DNA of 33,786 nt from positions 1 to 33,786 of the IMG/VR virus record IMGVR_UViG_3300045999_009824; one strand, written 5' to 3'. Positions 17,401 to 23,229 of the stretch are shown here, piece after piece. The notes beneath the pieces are model-generated. The model was not told the DNA's origin. It did not search any database and saw only the letters and a program-made list of their open reading frames with translations. Each line of letters starts with the position of its first letter. Within the stretch, counting starts at the first letter, position 1. This stretch comes from a virus. The position numbers were made by a program, and so were the translations under genes.

Positions 17401-19474
17401 CTGGGCTGAATACTGCTTTAAATAATGGCCATAATCTTGTAGCCATATAGTCTCTAAAATCTTCTAGAGCACGAGACATAGCTTCTGCTCGTTTAGATTG
17501 GGCTAACTGAGTGGCTAAGCCTTCCTTAGCTAATTTATTAGCTGCTTCTTCTCGAGTTAAACCTTTTGACATATAAAATTGTAAACCTTTTTCAATGTCA
17601 ACTCTATCTTCACCCATTTTAGCAGCTAGCTCTTGAGTAGCTAATGCTTCAAGTAACTTATCTTTACCTATACCTATACTTTTAGCGAACTGATCTTGTA
17701 AAAGAACATTACCTTTAAGTTCATCTCCATGTTCAGCTATTAAATTATTTAATTCTTTAGCTGCTGTTGCTGAATCTCCTCGAAGAGCAGCTTGTTGATA
17801 AGCATCTAGATTCAATTCTTTACCAGACATTGCTTGGTAAGCAAGTTGGTCTTGAATTGATTGTTCAAAATTCAATGTTGCTTCAGATGCGGATGCTATT
17901 TCATCTAAAGTCATATTTAACTTAGTAGCATAAAATGCCGCGTCTGCTAATGCTTTAGGATTTTGAGATAAATTGTATTTAACAGCTGCACTTGCTTTAA
18001 GGGCAGTTTGTTCTACTTTTCTAAGATCTAAAGATATTTTATGTTCTTTATTTAATAATGTTCCTCTAGCTTTAATTTGAGTTACAGTGTCTGTAGCTGT
18101 TTGATTATTTAGTTGCCCTAACTTATAAAGTTGACCTGTTTCTTCAGCTGAGTATCCTAGCCAGTAAGAAAGATCATGGGCTTCTTTCACAGATTTAGTC
18201 ATCTGTGTTTGCATTATACCAGTACCGTCTACTATCGCTTTAAACGCAGGACCAGCCTCAGCCACTCGCATGAATGGATCTGCGGCAGCTGCTGCGTTTA
18301 AGCCAGCTGTTATTTTACCTACTTGTGCTCCAATAGCACTAAAGTTTTGAGCAGCGAATTGCCCTGCTTTAGCATATTTTTCAAATACAGCAGCAAATGA
18401 ATCTGCCATACCCCATAGGTTTTTAACAAAACCTACTACTGATCCAAATCCTTTACTTAATAATCCTACACCTTTTTTAATTAAACCTATACCTGCTGAT
18501 ACTGCTTTAGCCGCTAGTCCAGCTAAAACTAAAGGATCAGTTAGGTTTTTCATTATACTGCTACCTAAAGAACCAATACCTGCTTTTAAAATTTTAAATT
18601 GACCTACTAATCCTGCTGATTTTGTACCTCCTTTAGTAATCTGGTGGGCTACTTCTTTCATTTTTTCTTTAGCCTCATCTAAACCCATTTGGTTAACTAA
18701 TGATCCTAAACCTGCTTTTTTAAAAGCTTTACCTATACCATCTACAGCTGCTCCACTTAAACCAAGAGCTTTCTCAAGATTTTTAACTTTTTGAGTTTCT
18801 TCATCTATAGTTTTAAGTAAACCTTTATAAAGTTCATTTTGATTTTCTATAATTGAAGCGTTTTCTTCTAAAAGACCTTGAGTTTTACGTAAAAGTTTAC
18901 CTTGTTCTTTTTCTTTTTCACTTAAATCATCTAATATCTTTTGTTGTTCCTTAATTACATCTTGACTAGCATGTTGACGTTTTAATAAATCAATATCATA
19001 TTCTTTTTTCTTTTTTAAATTTTCAAGATTTTCTAATTCTAATTTTTGTTCTTTTTCTTTATCTTTTAATAATTCTTGAGCGTTTTCAAGTCTTTGTTTT
19101 TCAATTTCAGCTTTTTGTTTTTCTTTTTTAAGTTGTTCAGAAGAAAGCTCACTTATACCAAATTGATGAGACTGAATTCGGCTAGCTATAGATGCTAAAT
19201 TATTATAAACTTTATTAGATTCTTTTAAACCAACATTAGCATTACTAATTTCTTGAACAATTCTTTTAAATCCTACAGCAGCGTAAGATATTTCATCATT
19301 TTGTTCTTTAAATTCTTTATTAAGTTTTTCAAAAATAAACCTAATATTATCAGCACTTTTTTCTAGGTCTTGTAAATTAGTTGTGTCTACATTTTCTTTA
19401 AGAGCTTTAGAGAGTCTTTCTATCTCTAAAAGCATTTTCCTTAAATTATCTGCTTCCTGTGGGGTTAGTGCCAT
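14438..19474 (-). CDS. Tail tape measure protein
   Basis: Sets tail length and is threaded inside the tube, 1678 residues. The N-terminal 240 residues are a long charged coiled coil (KEKEQKLELENLENLKKKKE and similar). Glycine/alanine-rich hydrophobic segments follow at about 300-360 and 940-1120, as is usual for tape measures. A set of tandem repeats of 57-61 residues occupies about 1150-1500, and the C-terminus (KIVELNIDGKKVGYAVTPTI) is a typical tape-measure end. It directly follows the two-frame chaperone. At roughly 0.15 nm per residue, a value known for siphophage tape measures, the maximum length would be near 250 nm, much longer than the T4 tail. No lytic transglycosylase or peptidase motif was seen. 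Confidence 0.92.
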   Translation of the reverse strand: MALTPQEADNLRKMLLEIERLSKALKENVDTTNLQDLEKSADNIRFIFEKLNKEFKEQNDEISYAAVGFKRIVQEISNANVGLKESNKVYNNLASIASRIQSHQFGISELSSEQLKKEKQKAEIEKQRLENAQELLKDKEKEQKLELENLENLKKKKEYDIDLLKRQHASQDVIKEQQKILDDLSEKEKEQGKLLRKTQGLLEENASIIENQNELYKGLLKTIDEETQKVKNLEKALGLSGAAVDGIGKAFKKAGLGSLVNQMGLDEAKEKMKEVAHQITKGGTKSAGLVGQFKILKAGIGSLGSSIMKNLTDPLVLAGLAAKAVSAGIGLIKKGVGLLSKGFGSVVGFVKNLWGMADSFAAVFEKYAKAGQFAAQNFSAIGAQVGKITAGLNAAAAADPFMRVAEAGPAFKAIVDGTGIMQTQMTKSVKEAHDLSYWLGYSAEETGQLYKLGQLNNQTATDTVTQIKARGTLLNKEHKISLDLRKVEQTALKASAAVKYNLSQNPKALADAAFYATKLNMTLDEIASASEATLNFEQSIQDQLAYQAMSGKELNLDAYQQAALRGDSATAAKELNNLIAEHGDELKGNVLLQDQFAKSIGIGKDKLLEALATQELAAKMGEDRVDIEKGLQFYMSKGLTREEAANKLAKEGLATQLAQSKRAEAMSRALEDFRDYMATRLWPLFKAVFSPDNIKMFMTVINGMRPVFVELGKAITAFFSPDSAGEMSDVLKNNIMPTILDLAKAVTKIAGVFGGVLFSLLDGKIVPLIKEKLLPLVEKISALFVEFAPEIGKVIESVGGGIVDIIGGTIDTIMENKDEIKSWLIWFSDTLKGVLGFAKDNIGSITAGILVLKGFNLMKSAGVFDFAKNVKNVVMGSPGSARNPLYVRSADGGMGGGGLLSKVKGLFGMGGATSFADKREMVAARQAAGKGLASTGASTIGTKASQGAATSGNLLGGAAGNMIKGAGALLILSGALYVAAKAFQEFEDVDWDDMGKAGVALLGLGAAAYILGKAAPEIGIGALAIGALGFSLLPLAAALNLATPGLEALGNVFDKILKNVPPIITAIADGLVRLATEANPLELIALGASLSALAVGVGALGLAAAGAGIADAASSFLGGGGLFSLINSLVELSKVDFKPAAISLKDGILEMAKVGNVDLGPLEDVFKKLEDALDELDLDNLVEFSSLASADLAGAGQKIVEGLNALNVNITEATLLNLDKVKEAFDYIEDIIGELDLDELTQFANLANADLAGAGTKVIEGLNALNVNITGATLLNLDKVKEAFDYIEDIISELDLDELTQFSALANTDLTKSAQNIKLGLDELAKITLDKKGFEQLNNLEDIFDSLEDIISELDLDALTQFSTLANTDLTKAVQNIKLGLDELVKLTGFEQLENVEDIFDALEDVISELDINNLNQFSTISNIDIAKAAQNLKLGLDELVKIAPNADSIERLDEVFDSLKKLSNSSIISQLKELTTIDSSKIITLAEALTKLSESFTGLNGTITSMGDVEPIIKVTDKVIELHDKFSEGPIDQMVNTVKSGVSSLYNQATDFVKSIFQDGAVQVKDGVIQVQDSSLNPNGGLVVSKYQKGQLQPVAQGIKEDNVYFTTNKLSSGDSGGQGAITQNNNAAVVAALDRLTNMMANSSKIVELNIDGKKVGYAVTPTILDTAKKTSVNIS
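14990..16020 (-). repeat. Tandem 57-61-residue repeats inside the tape measure
   Basis: Five clear copies and one weaker copy of a unit with the core LDLDELTQFSALANTDL followed by a helix ending in GLDELVKL or GLNALNV. The closest pair starts near 15838 and 15663, 177 bases apart, and both carry the phrase ATLLNLDKVKEAFDYIED. The copies diverge toward the C-terminus, so this is an old duplication series with one recent step. Boundaries are approximate. Confidence 0.8.
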
Positions 19475-19496
19475 AGTGTTTTATAATAATAATATA

Positions 19497-19506
19497 TTAT
19501 AAATAT
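19497..19506 (-). promoter_or_regulatory. Candidate late motif ATATTTATAA upstream of the tape measure
   Basis: An exact copy of the recurrent motif. Its core ends 23 bases before the tape measure ATG at 19474, and it abuts the stop codon of the chaperone's second frame. Confidence 0.4.
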
Positions 19507-19808
19507 TAATACTTTGGAGTTTTATTGGTTAACTTACCTTTAAAATGTTCAGGTAATTCAATTTTACCCTCTTTAATTTGACTAGTTTGAGATGCTAGAT
19601 CGCCTCCAGAATTATCTTTATTTTTTTCATCGTAATATTCTTTCATTTGATTGAAGGTAAATTTACGAAGCCAAATAGGCATATTGTAGACTGTCTCCCA
19701 ATCATAACCACCTTGACTATGAAAAACAATTTGATGTATATTAGTAAATAGACTAAATCTATACTGTTTGGCTAGTTCAGACGTCAGGCCAAAAAAACCT
19801 AAGTCCAA
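19506..19808 (-). CDS. Second frame of the tail assembly chaperone, probably made by frameshift
   Basis: Open frame ending at 19506 that overlaps the end of the gp26-type gene and lies just upstream of the tape measure. The only early start is a TTG at 19808 without a convincing ribosome binding site, and there is no early ATG. From base 19790 on, the frame encodes GLTSELAKQYRFSLFTNIHQ and then GYDWETVYNMPIWLRKFTF, the aromatic pattern typical of the second (T) part of tail chaperones. A shift on the seven T would join 240 residues of the first frame to 94 of this one, giving about 334 residues. I read it as the extension domain that binds the tape measure, not as an independent gene. Confidence 0.7.
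   Translation of the reverse strand: MDLGFFGLTSELAKQYRFSLFTNIHQIVFHSQGGYDWETVYNMPIWLRKFTFNQMKEYYDEKNKDNSGGDLASQTSQIKEGKIELPEHFKGKLTNKTPKY
19767..19797 (-). promoter_or_regulatory. Probable programmed frameshift site
   Basis: On the coding strand the first frame reads AGG TTT TTT TGG, with seven T at 19797-19791. The second frame is +1 relative to the first, so slippage of tRNA-Phe by +1 (or -2) on the T run gives GGC CTG ACG. A 6-base inverted repeat, TTTGGC (19793-19788) and GCCAAA (19772-19767), could form a hairpin with a 15-base loop that contains the first-frame stop TGA at 19779-19777. Confidence 0.6.
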
Positions 19809-20511
19809 TTGGAATGTCGACTTTCTCGTTACTCCCGTCGGGAAAAAAGGTTAAATCTACATCCGGTTGAACCTCCTTTATGTATTCCCTAAATGCTCTA
19901 GAATCACGAGCTAAGAAATGATTGTCAACAAATTCTCTAATAGTTTTACTATCTGTACTTCCATTAACAGATGTAATCATATATTTTAAACGAGTTGAAA
20001 GTTCACGAGAAGCAAACTTATCTATTTTTTTAATACCTTCTAACTCAGCATTAATTTTTCTTTCATCACTACCTGTGAGTAATTTGAATGTGATAGTTAC
20101 GCCTGTTGAAGGAAGAGTGTACTCAAATTCATTTTTACCTTTAATAAATAAATCTTCATTTAAAGGTTTGTTTTCAATAAGAGATAAATCAACTGTTTGC
20201 TCTTCACCATCATAAGTGAATGAATAATCTTTACCATAGCCTAAAATGCGAGCCGCTACTAGTAAAGCATTTTTATCACCTACAATTAAATCTTCATATT
20301 TAGCACCTGGTGTCATGATAAGAGATTTAATCAATTCATCTAATACTGTTCCTTTTTGAATGTAGGATTGGTTAGTAAGAATGTCTTCTTCTTTAGCAGT
20401 CATATACTTCATTTCAATTTTTCCATTTGAAAGAGGACTGTCTTCAGGATAAATTATACCTTTTGAGGGTAAATCAATAACTTCTGTTGGGATATTTAAC
20501 TTGTTTTCCAT
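19777..20511 (-). CDS. T4 gp26-type baseplate/tape-measure chaperone, first frame
   Basis: A 244-residue protein of the T4 baseplate-chaperone type. The N-terminus has the recognisable phrase VIDLPSKGIIYPEDSPLSNG followed by KIEMKYMTAKEEDILTN, which mark this family. The middle (LIKSLIMTPG, LLVAARILGYGKDYSFTYDG) and the helical ELEGIKKIDKFASRELSTRL segment complete the domain. T4 gp26 acts in hub assembly; in other phages the equivalent protein precedes the tape measure and chaperones it. Here it is in exactly that place, begins a transcription unit after a strong terminator, and ends in the slippery T run. The last residues (RFFWPDV) are made only if no shift occurs. Confidence 0.88.
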   Translation of the reverse strand: MENKLNIPTEVIDLPSKGIIYPEDSPLSNGKIEMKYMTAKEEDILTNQSYIQKGTVLDELIKSLIMTPGAKYEDLIVGDKNALLVAARILGYGKDYSFTYDGEEQTVDLSLIENKPLNEDLFIKGKNEFEYTLPSTGVTITFKLLTGSDERKINAELEGIKKIDKFASRELSTRLKYMITSVNGSTDSKTIREFVDNHFLARDSRAFREYIKEVQPDVDLTFFPDGSNEKVDIPIGLRFFWPDV

Positions 20512-20544
20512 AAATAATTTTAATATAACATTTTTATTTGTTGA

Positions 20545-20554
20545 TTATAAATAT
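20545..20554 (-). promoter_or_regulatory. Candidate late motif ATATTTATAA just after the terminator
   Basis: An exact motif copy that begins three bases past the T run of the terminator at 20558-20597, with its core ending 34 bases before the chaperone ATG. Because the terminator should stop upstream transcripts, a promoter is expected here, which supports the reading of this motif as a promoter element. Confidence 0.5.
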
Positions 20555-20557
20555 ATG

Positions 20558-20597
20558 AAAAAAAAAGAAGCATGCGTTTTTTCGCACACTTCTTTTT
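20558..20597 (-). terminator. Strong intrinsic terminator after the tail tube gene
   Basis: Minus-strand arms at 20597-20583 and 20576-20562 form a 15-base stem with two G-U pairs around a loop of six A. The stem includes the GC-containing part GTGCG/CGCAT and is followed by a run of T (nine T counting those in the stem foot, 20566-20558). It lies 24 bases past the tube stop codon. The A/T flanks make it potentially bidirectional. Confidence 0.88.
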
Positions 20598-20620
20598 AAT
20601 CTTATGTATTTCTTTTGTTT

Positions 20621-21109
20621 TTAGAAATTTAAAACAGCGTAATCAATAGCTAATGTCATAGTAATGTTTACAGCTGTATTTTCAGTATCCCAGTTATATT
20701 CACCAAAGTTAGCATCTTTTACAAATGCGCCTTTAAGTACCCACTCGGCTACTACATCACCAACAGGGCCTAACACATTGATAGTTAAATCTTTCTTATA
20801 GAAATCAGAGTAACCATCTCTACCTGTAACAGATTCGTGTGATAAACGAACCCATTCCATAATTGTTTGAGCTCCAGAAGGTGTAATTGGATCAAATAGA
20901 GTCATTGTAACATCACCCCAAACACTCTTACCTTTTACTTTACGTAAAACGTTAATGTGGTTCAAAATTACTTCACCCTGTGTTAAACTTACCGCACTAA
21001 CACCTTTAATAATGTAGCTTGGGATTCCATCAGCGTACAGGATAAATCTATTTGCCTGTTTTGGTTCAAACGCTGTATAAAACATATCATTTACGTCTAG
21101 TATTGCCAT
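20621..21109 (-). CDS. 19: Tail tube protein, T4 gp19-like
   Basis: Major tube subunit, 162 residues, close to the 163 of T4 gp19. The family pattern is present: an N-terminal FEPKQANRFILYADGIPSYI (a strand with the conserved NRF), GDVTMTLFDPITPSGAQTIM in the middle, the RDGYSDFYKKDLTINVLGPV strand and a final NITMTLAIDYAVLNF strand. The protein forms hexameric rings stacked inside the sheath. It is 47 bases downstream of the sheath gene with a copy of the candidate late motif between them, and it is followed by the strong terminator, so sheath and tube form one unit made in high amount. Confidence 0.93.
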   Translation of the reverse strand: MAILDVNDMFYTAFEPKQANRFILYADGIPSYIIKGVSAVSLTQGEVILNHINVLRKVKGKSVWGDVTMTLFDPITPSGAQTIMEWVRLSHESVTGRDGYSDFYKKDLTINVLGPVGDVVAEWVLKGAFVKDANFGEYNWDTENTAVNITMTLAIDYAVLNF

Positions 21110-21130
21110 TGTATTTCTGTTTTTATTTTG

Positions 21131-21141
21131 TTAATAAATAT
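21131..21141 (-). promoter_or_regulatory. Candidate late motif ATATTTATTAA upstream of the tube gene
   Basis: The variant with an extra T. Its core ends 23 bases before the tube ATG at 21109, the same distance as for the tape measure and the 52-residue gene. Confidence 0.4.
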
Positions 21142-21156
21142 TGTATTATTTGATTT

Positions 21157-22890
21157 TTACGCTGGGAAAGTAGCTCCAGTTGGTGTGAGTGTAAAGTTCA
21201 AATAAATAAATTCAGCTGTCTTAGTTGGTTGTAAATAGATTTGACCTACTAATTCATTTCTATCAATTACAGCTGGGTTATTAATAGCTTCATCCATTAC
21301 TACTTTGAAAGCAAATAAACCTTGTCTTTGTTGAACTGATTCAAGATATGGGTTTACTTGAGCTAAGAAGCTATTTCTAGTAGCAGCAGTGTTTTGTTGG
21401 AATACTATGCTATTAGCTACTTGACCAATAAATCCTTTAAGAGCAATCATTAATCTTCTAACATTCACACGGTCTAAAGCTGAGGCAGCTGTTTGAAGTG
21501 TTTTCTGACCATATACTACAACACCTTGTCCTGGGAATGTAGCGATTGGGTTAACTTTACCTTGATATAATGAATCTCTAACAGCTTGTGGTAATTTAAT
21601 TTCCGCTCTAGTTACTGTTGATAATCCACCTCTGTTAATACCAGCAGGTGCAAACCATGGTTCTGATACACTGTCATTATAAGCATATACTCCACCAATC
21701 ATTGTTGAGGCAGGAACCCAAACATACTTCTCAGTAGCAGGATCAAGAGTTTGAACCCAAGGCCAATAAGCAGCTGCGTATGAAGAATCAATACTATTAG
21801 CTTGAGTAGTTACAGCTGAAGAAGCTGTTTGACCATACTTAATCAAATCTACTACATAGATATTATCTCCTCTATCTTGAGTATTTGTGATTATACTATT
21901 TATTTGAGCACTATGAGCGTTATAAGTTAAACCAGGAGTTAATAAAGTATTAAATTGGAAATCTGTTGGGCTAGCTAGCAAATCAATAGCGTTTTGATAA
22001 TCACTACCACTTAATCCTTGAGTATTATTAGCGTCAGCTCCTGCTGCCTCATAAAATAAAGCACCACCCATTACTGAACCTGTAGCACCGCCAAAACCTA
22101 TAGCTATTCCGCCTGATGAGGCTAATGGAATAGAACCAGTATAAGCTAGTTTAGCTACTCCACCTACAAGATATTGAGGTGTTGGTGAGTCTACACTTGC
22201 TACTCTAATATAACGAGATTTATTTGGATAAGTACCACTAACTTGTAAAGTTTTAGTACCATCTATATTAGAGATATTAAATGAATAATCACCAATTACT
22301 TTAGAAATATAATTATTAGCTAATGGATCTAAAGATAAATTAGACCATGTTTCTAAAACAATATTATTTTTAGTTGTATCATCACCTCTTCTAACAAATA
22401 AACTAAATGTTCCTGAAGATGTGTCTGGGTTACTAATCTGAACACGAATGTTGTTAATAGATCCAGAAGGTAAAGCTCCTCTAGAGTCAGCTGAGCTAGA
22501 ATTGTTCATCAGTGCTCCTTGAGAAATGGTAGCTAAAGTAAAAGCAAATGGGCTAGCTCCAGTTGTTCCACTTCCAGTAGGAATACTAGCTGTAGCTGAG
22601 GTGTAGGTGCCGTTAGCAACTCTTGTTACTAATAAGTTTTGACCGCCATTGTTAAAGTAGTTATAAGCTGCTATAGAAGTAAAATATGAATAAATTCCAC
22701 TTCCGCTTTCTAAAACATCACCAAATCTGTCTACGAAATCAGAGTATGATGTAACTGATACAGGTACATTTACAGGGCCCCTAACTGTTGGGCCTATAAT
22801 CGCAGCACCAATTACTGGTGGTTGTTCTGCTATAAATGAAGCGTCTATTTCTCTTTGTAGTACGCCGGGTGATAATAAAATGTTTGCCAT
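21157..22890 (-). CDS. 18: Contractile tail sheath protein, T4 gp18-like
   Basis: Sheath subunit that contracts to drive the tube through the envelope, 577 residues. The N-terminus MANILLSPGVLQREIDASFI and IIGPTVRGPVNVPVSVTSYS is the classic sheath start. The central part is a variable Ser/Gly-rich surface domain. The C-terminal half carries the conserved core: KVNPIATFPGQGVVVYGQKT, LDRVNVRRLMIALKGFI, and the final strands KTAEFIYLNFTLTPTGATF that make the inter-subunit mesh. Its presence shows the phage is a myovirus type. It has no Shine-Dalgarno sequence, and a candidate late motif lies 28 bases before the ATG. Confidence 0.96.
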   Translation of the reverse strand: MANILLSPGVLQREIDASFIAEQPPVIGAAIIGPTVRGPVNVPVSVTSYSDFVDRFGDVLESGSGIYSYFTSIAAYNYFNNGGQNLLVTRVANGTYTSATASIPTGSGTTGASPFAFTLATISQGALMNNSSSADSRGALPSGSINNIRVQISNPDTSSGTFSLFVRRGDDTTKNNIVLETWSNLSLDPLANNYISKVIGDYSFNISNIDGTKTLQVSGTYPNKSRYIRVASVDSPTPQYLVGGVAKLAYTGSIPLASSGGIAIGFGGATGSVMGGALFYEAAGADANNTQGLSGSDYQNAIDLLASPTDFQFNTLLTPGLTYNAHSAQINSIITNTQDRGDNIYVVDLIKYGQTASSAVTTQANSIDSSYAAAYWPWVQTLDPATEKYVWVPASTMIGGVYAYNDSVSEPWFAPAGINRGGLSTVTRAEIKLPQAVRDSLYQGKVNPIATFPGQGVVVYGQKTLQTAASALDRVNVRRLMIALKGFIGQVANSIVFQQNTAATRNSFLAQVNPYLESVQQRQGLFAFKVVMDEAINNPAVIDRNELVGQIYLQPTKTAEFIYLNFTLTPTGATFPA

Positions 22891-22916
22891 GTTTTTTTAA
22901 ATTATTATTTGGTTTA

Positions 22917-22927
22917 TTAATAAATAT
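22917..22927 (-). promoter_or_regulatory. Candidate late motif ATATTTATTAA upstream of the sheath gene
   Basis: The same variant as before the tube gene, in the 55-base gap before the sheath start; its core ends 28 bases before the ATG at 22890. Confidence 0.4.
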
Positions 22928-22945
22928 CTTAAGAAAATTCAAAAA

Positions 22946-23194
22946 TTAATTGCTTATGAATTCTCCTTTTTCCAAATTTATAGTACCATCTCCATATTTT
23001 TCTTGAAGCTGTTTTCCTAATTGTTCTTCGTATTGTTTTAATTCTTGGTAGGCATTAGAAAGCTGTTGCTCTTGATTTTTAATTTCTTGTTTTTGGATTT
23101 CTAATACTCCAAATCGTTCAATAAGATTTAATCTGTCTTGTTGTACTGATTTTAATTGTGTAATTTCTTCTTGGGTTAAAACTTTTGTTTCCAT
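22946..23194 (-). CDS. Small coiled-coil protein between fibres and sheath
   Basis: An 82-residue, highly polar protein. Residues 8-70 are a continuous coiled coil (LKSVQQDRLNLIERFGVLEI, then KQEIKNQEQQLSNAYQELKQ), with a short C-terminal end KYGDGTINLEKGEFISN. There is no signal peptide or membrane segment. Its position, with its own candidate late motif directly before it, suggests a virion or assembly factor such as a fibre chaperone or tail-associated scaffold. The function is not recognised. Confidence 0.75.
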   Translation of the reverse strand: METKVLTQEEITQLKSVQQDRLNLIERFGVLEIQKQEIKNQEQQLSNAYQELKQYEEQLGKQLQEKYGDGTINLEKGEFISN

Positions 23195-23206
23195 TTTTTT
23201 AATTTA

Positions 23207-23216
23207 TTATAAATAT
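23207..23216 (-). promoter_or_regulatory. Candidate late motif ATATTTATAA
   Basis: An exact copy whose core ends 13 bases before the ATG at 23194, closer than for most other genes. If it is a -10 element, the transcript would have almost no leader. Confidence 0.35.
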
Positions 23217-23229
23217 ATTCTCTATTTTA

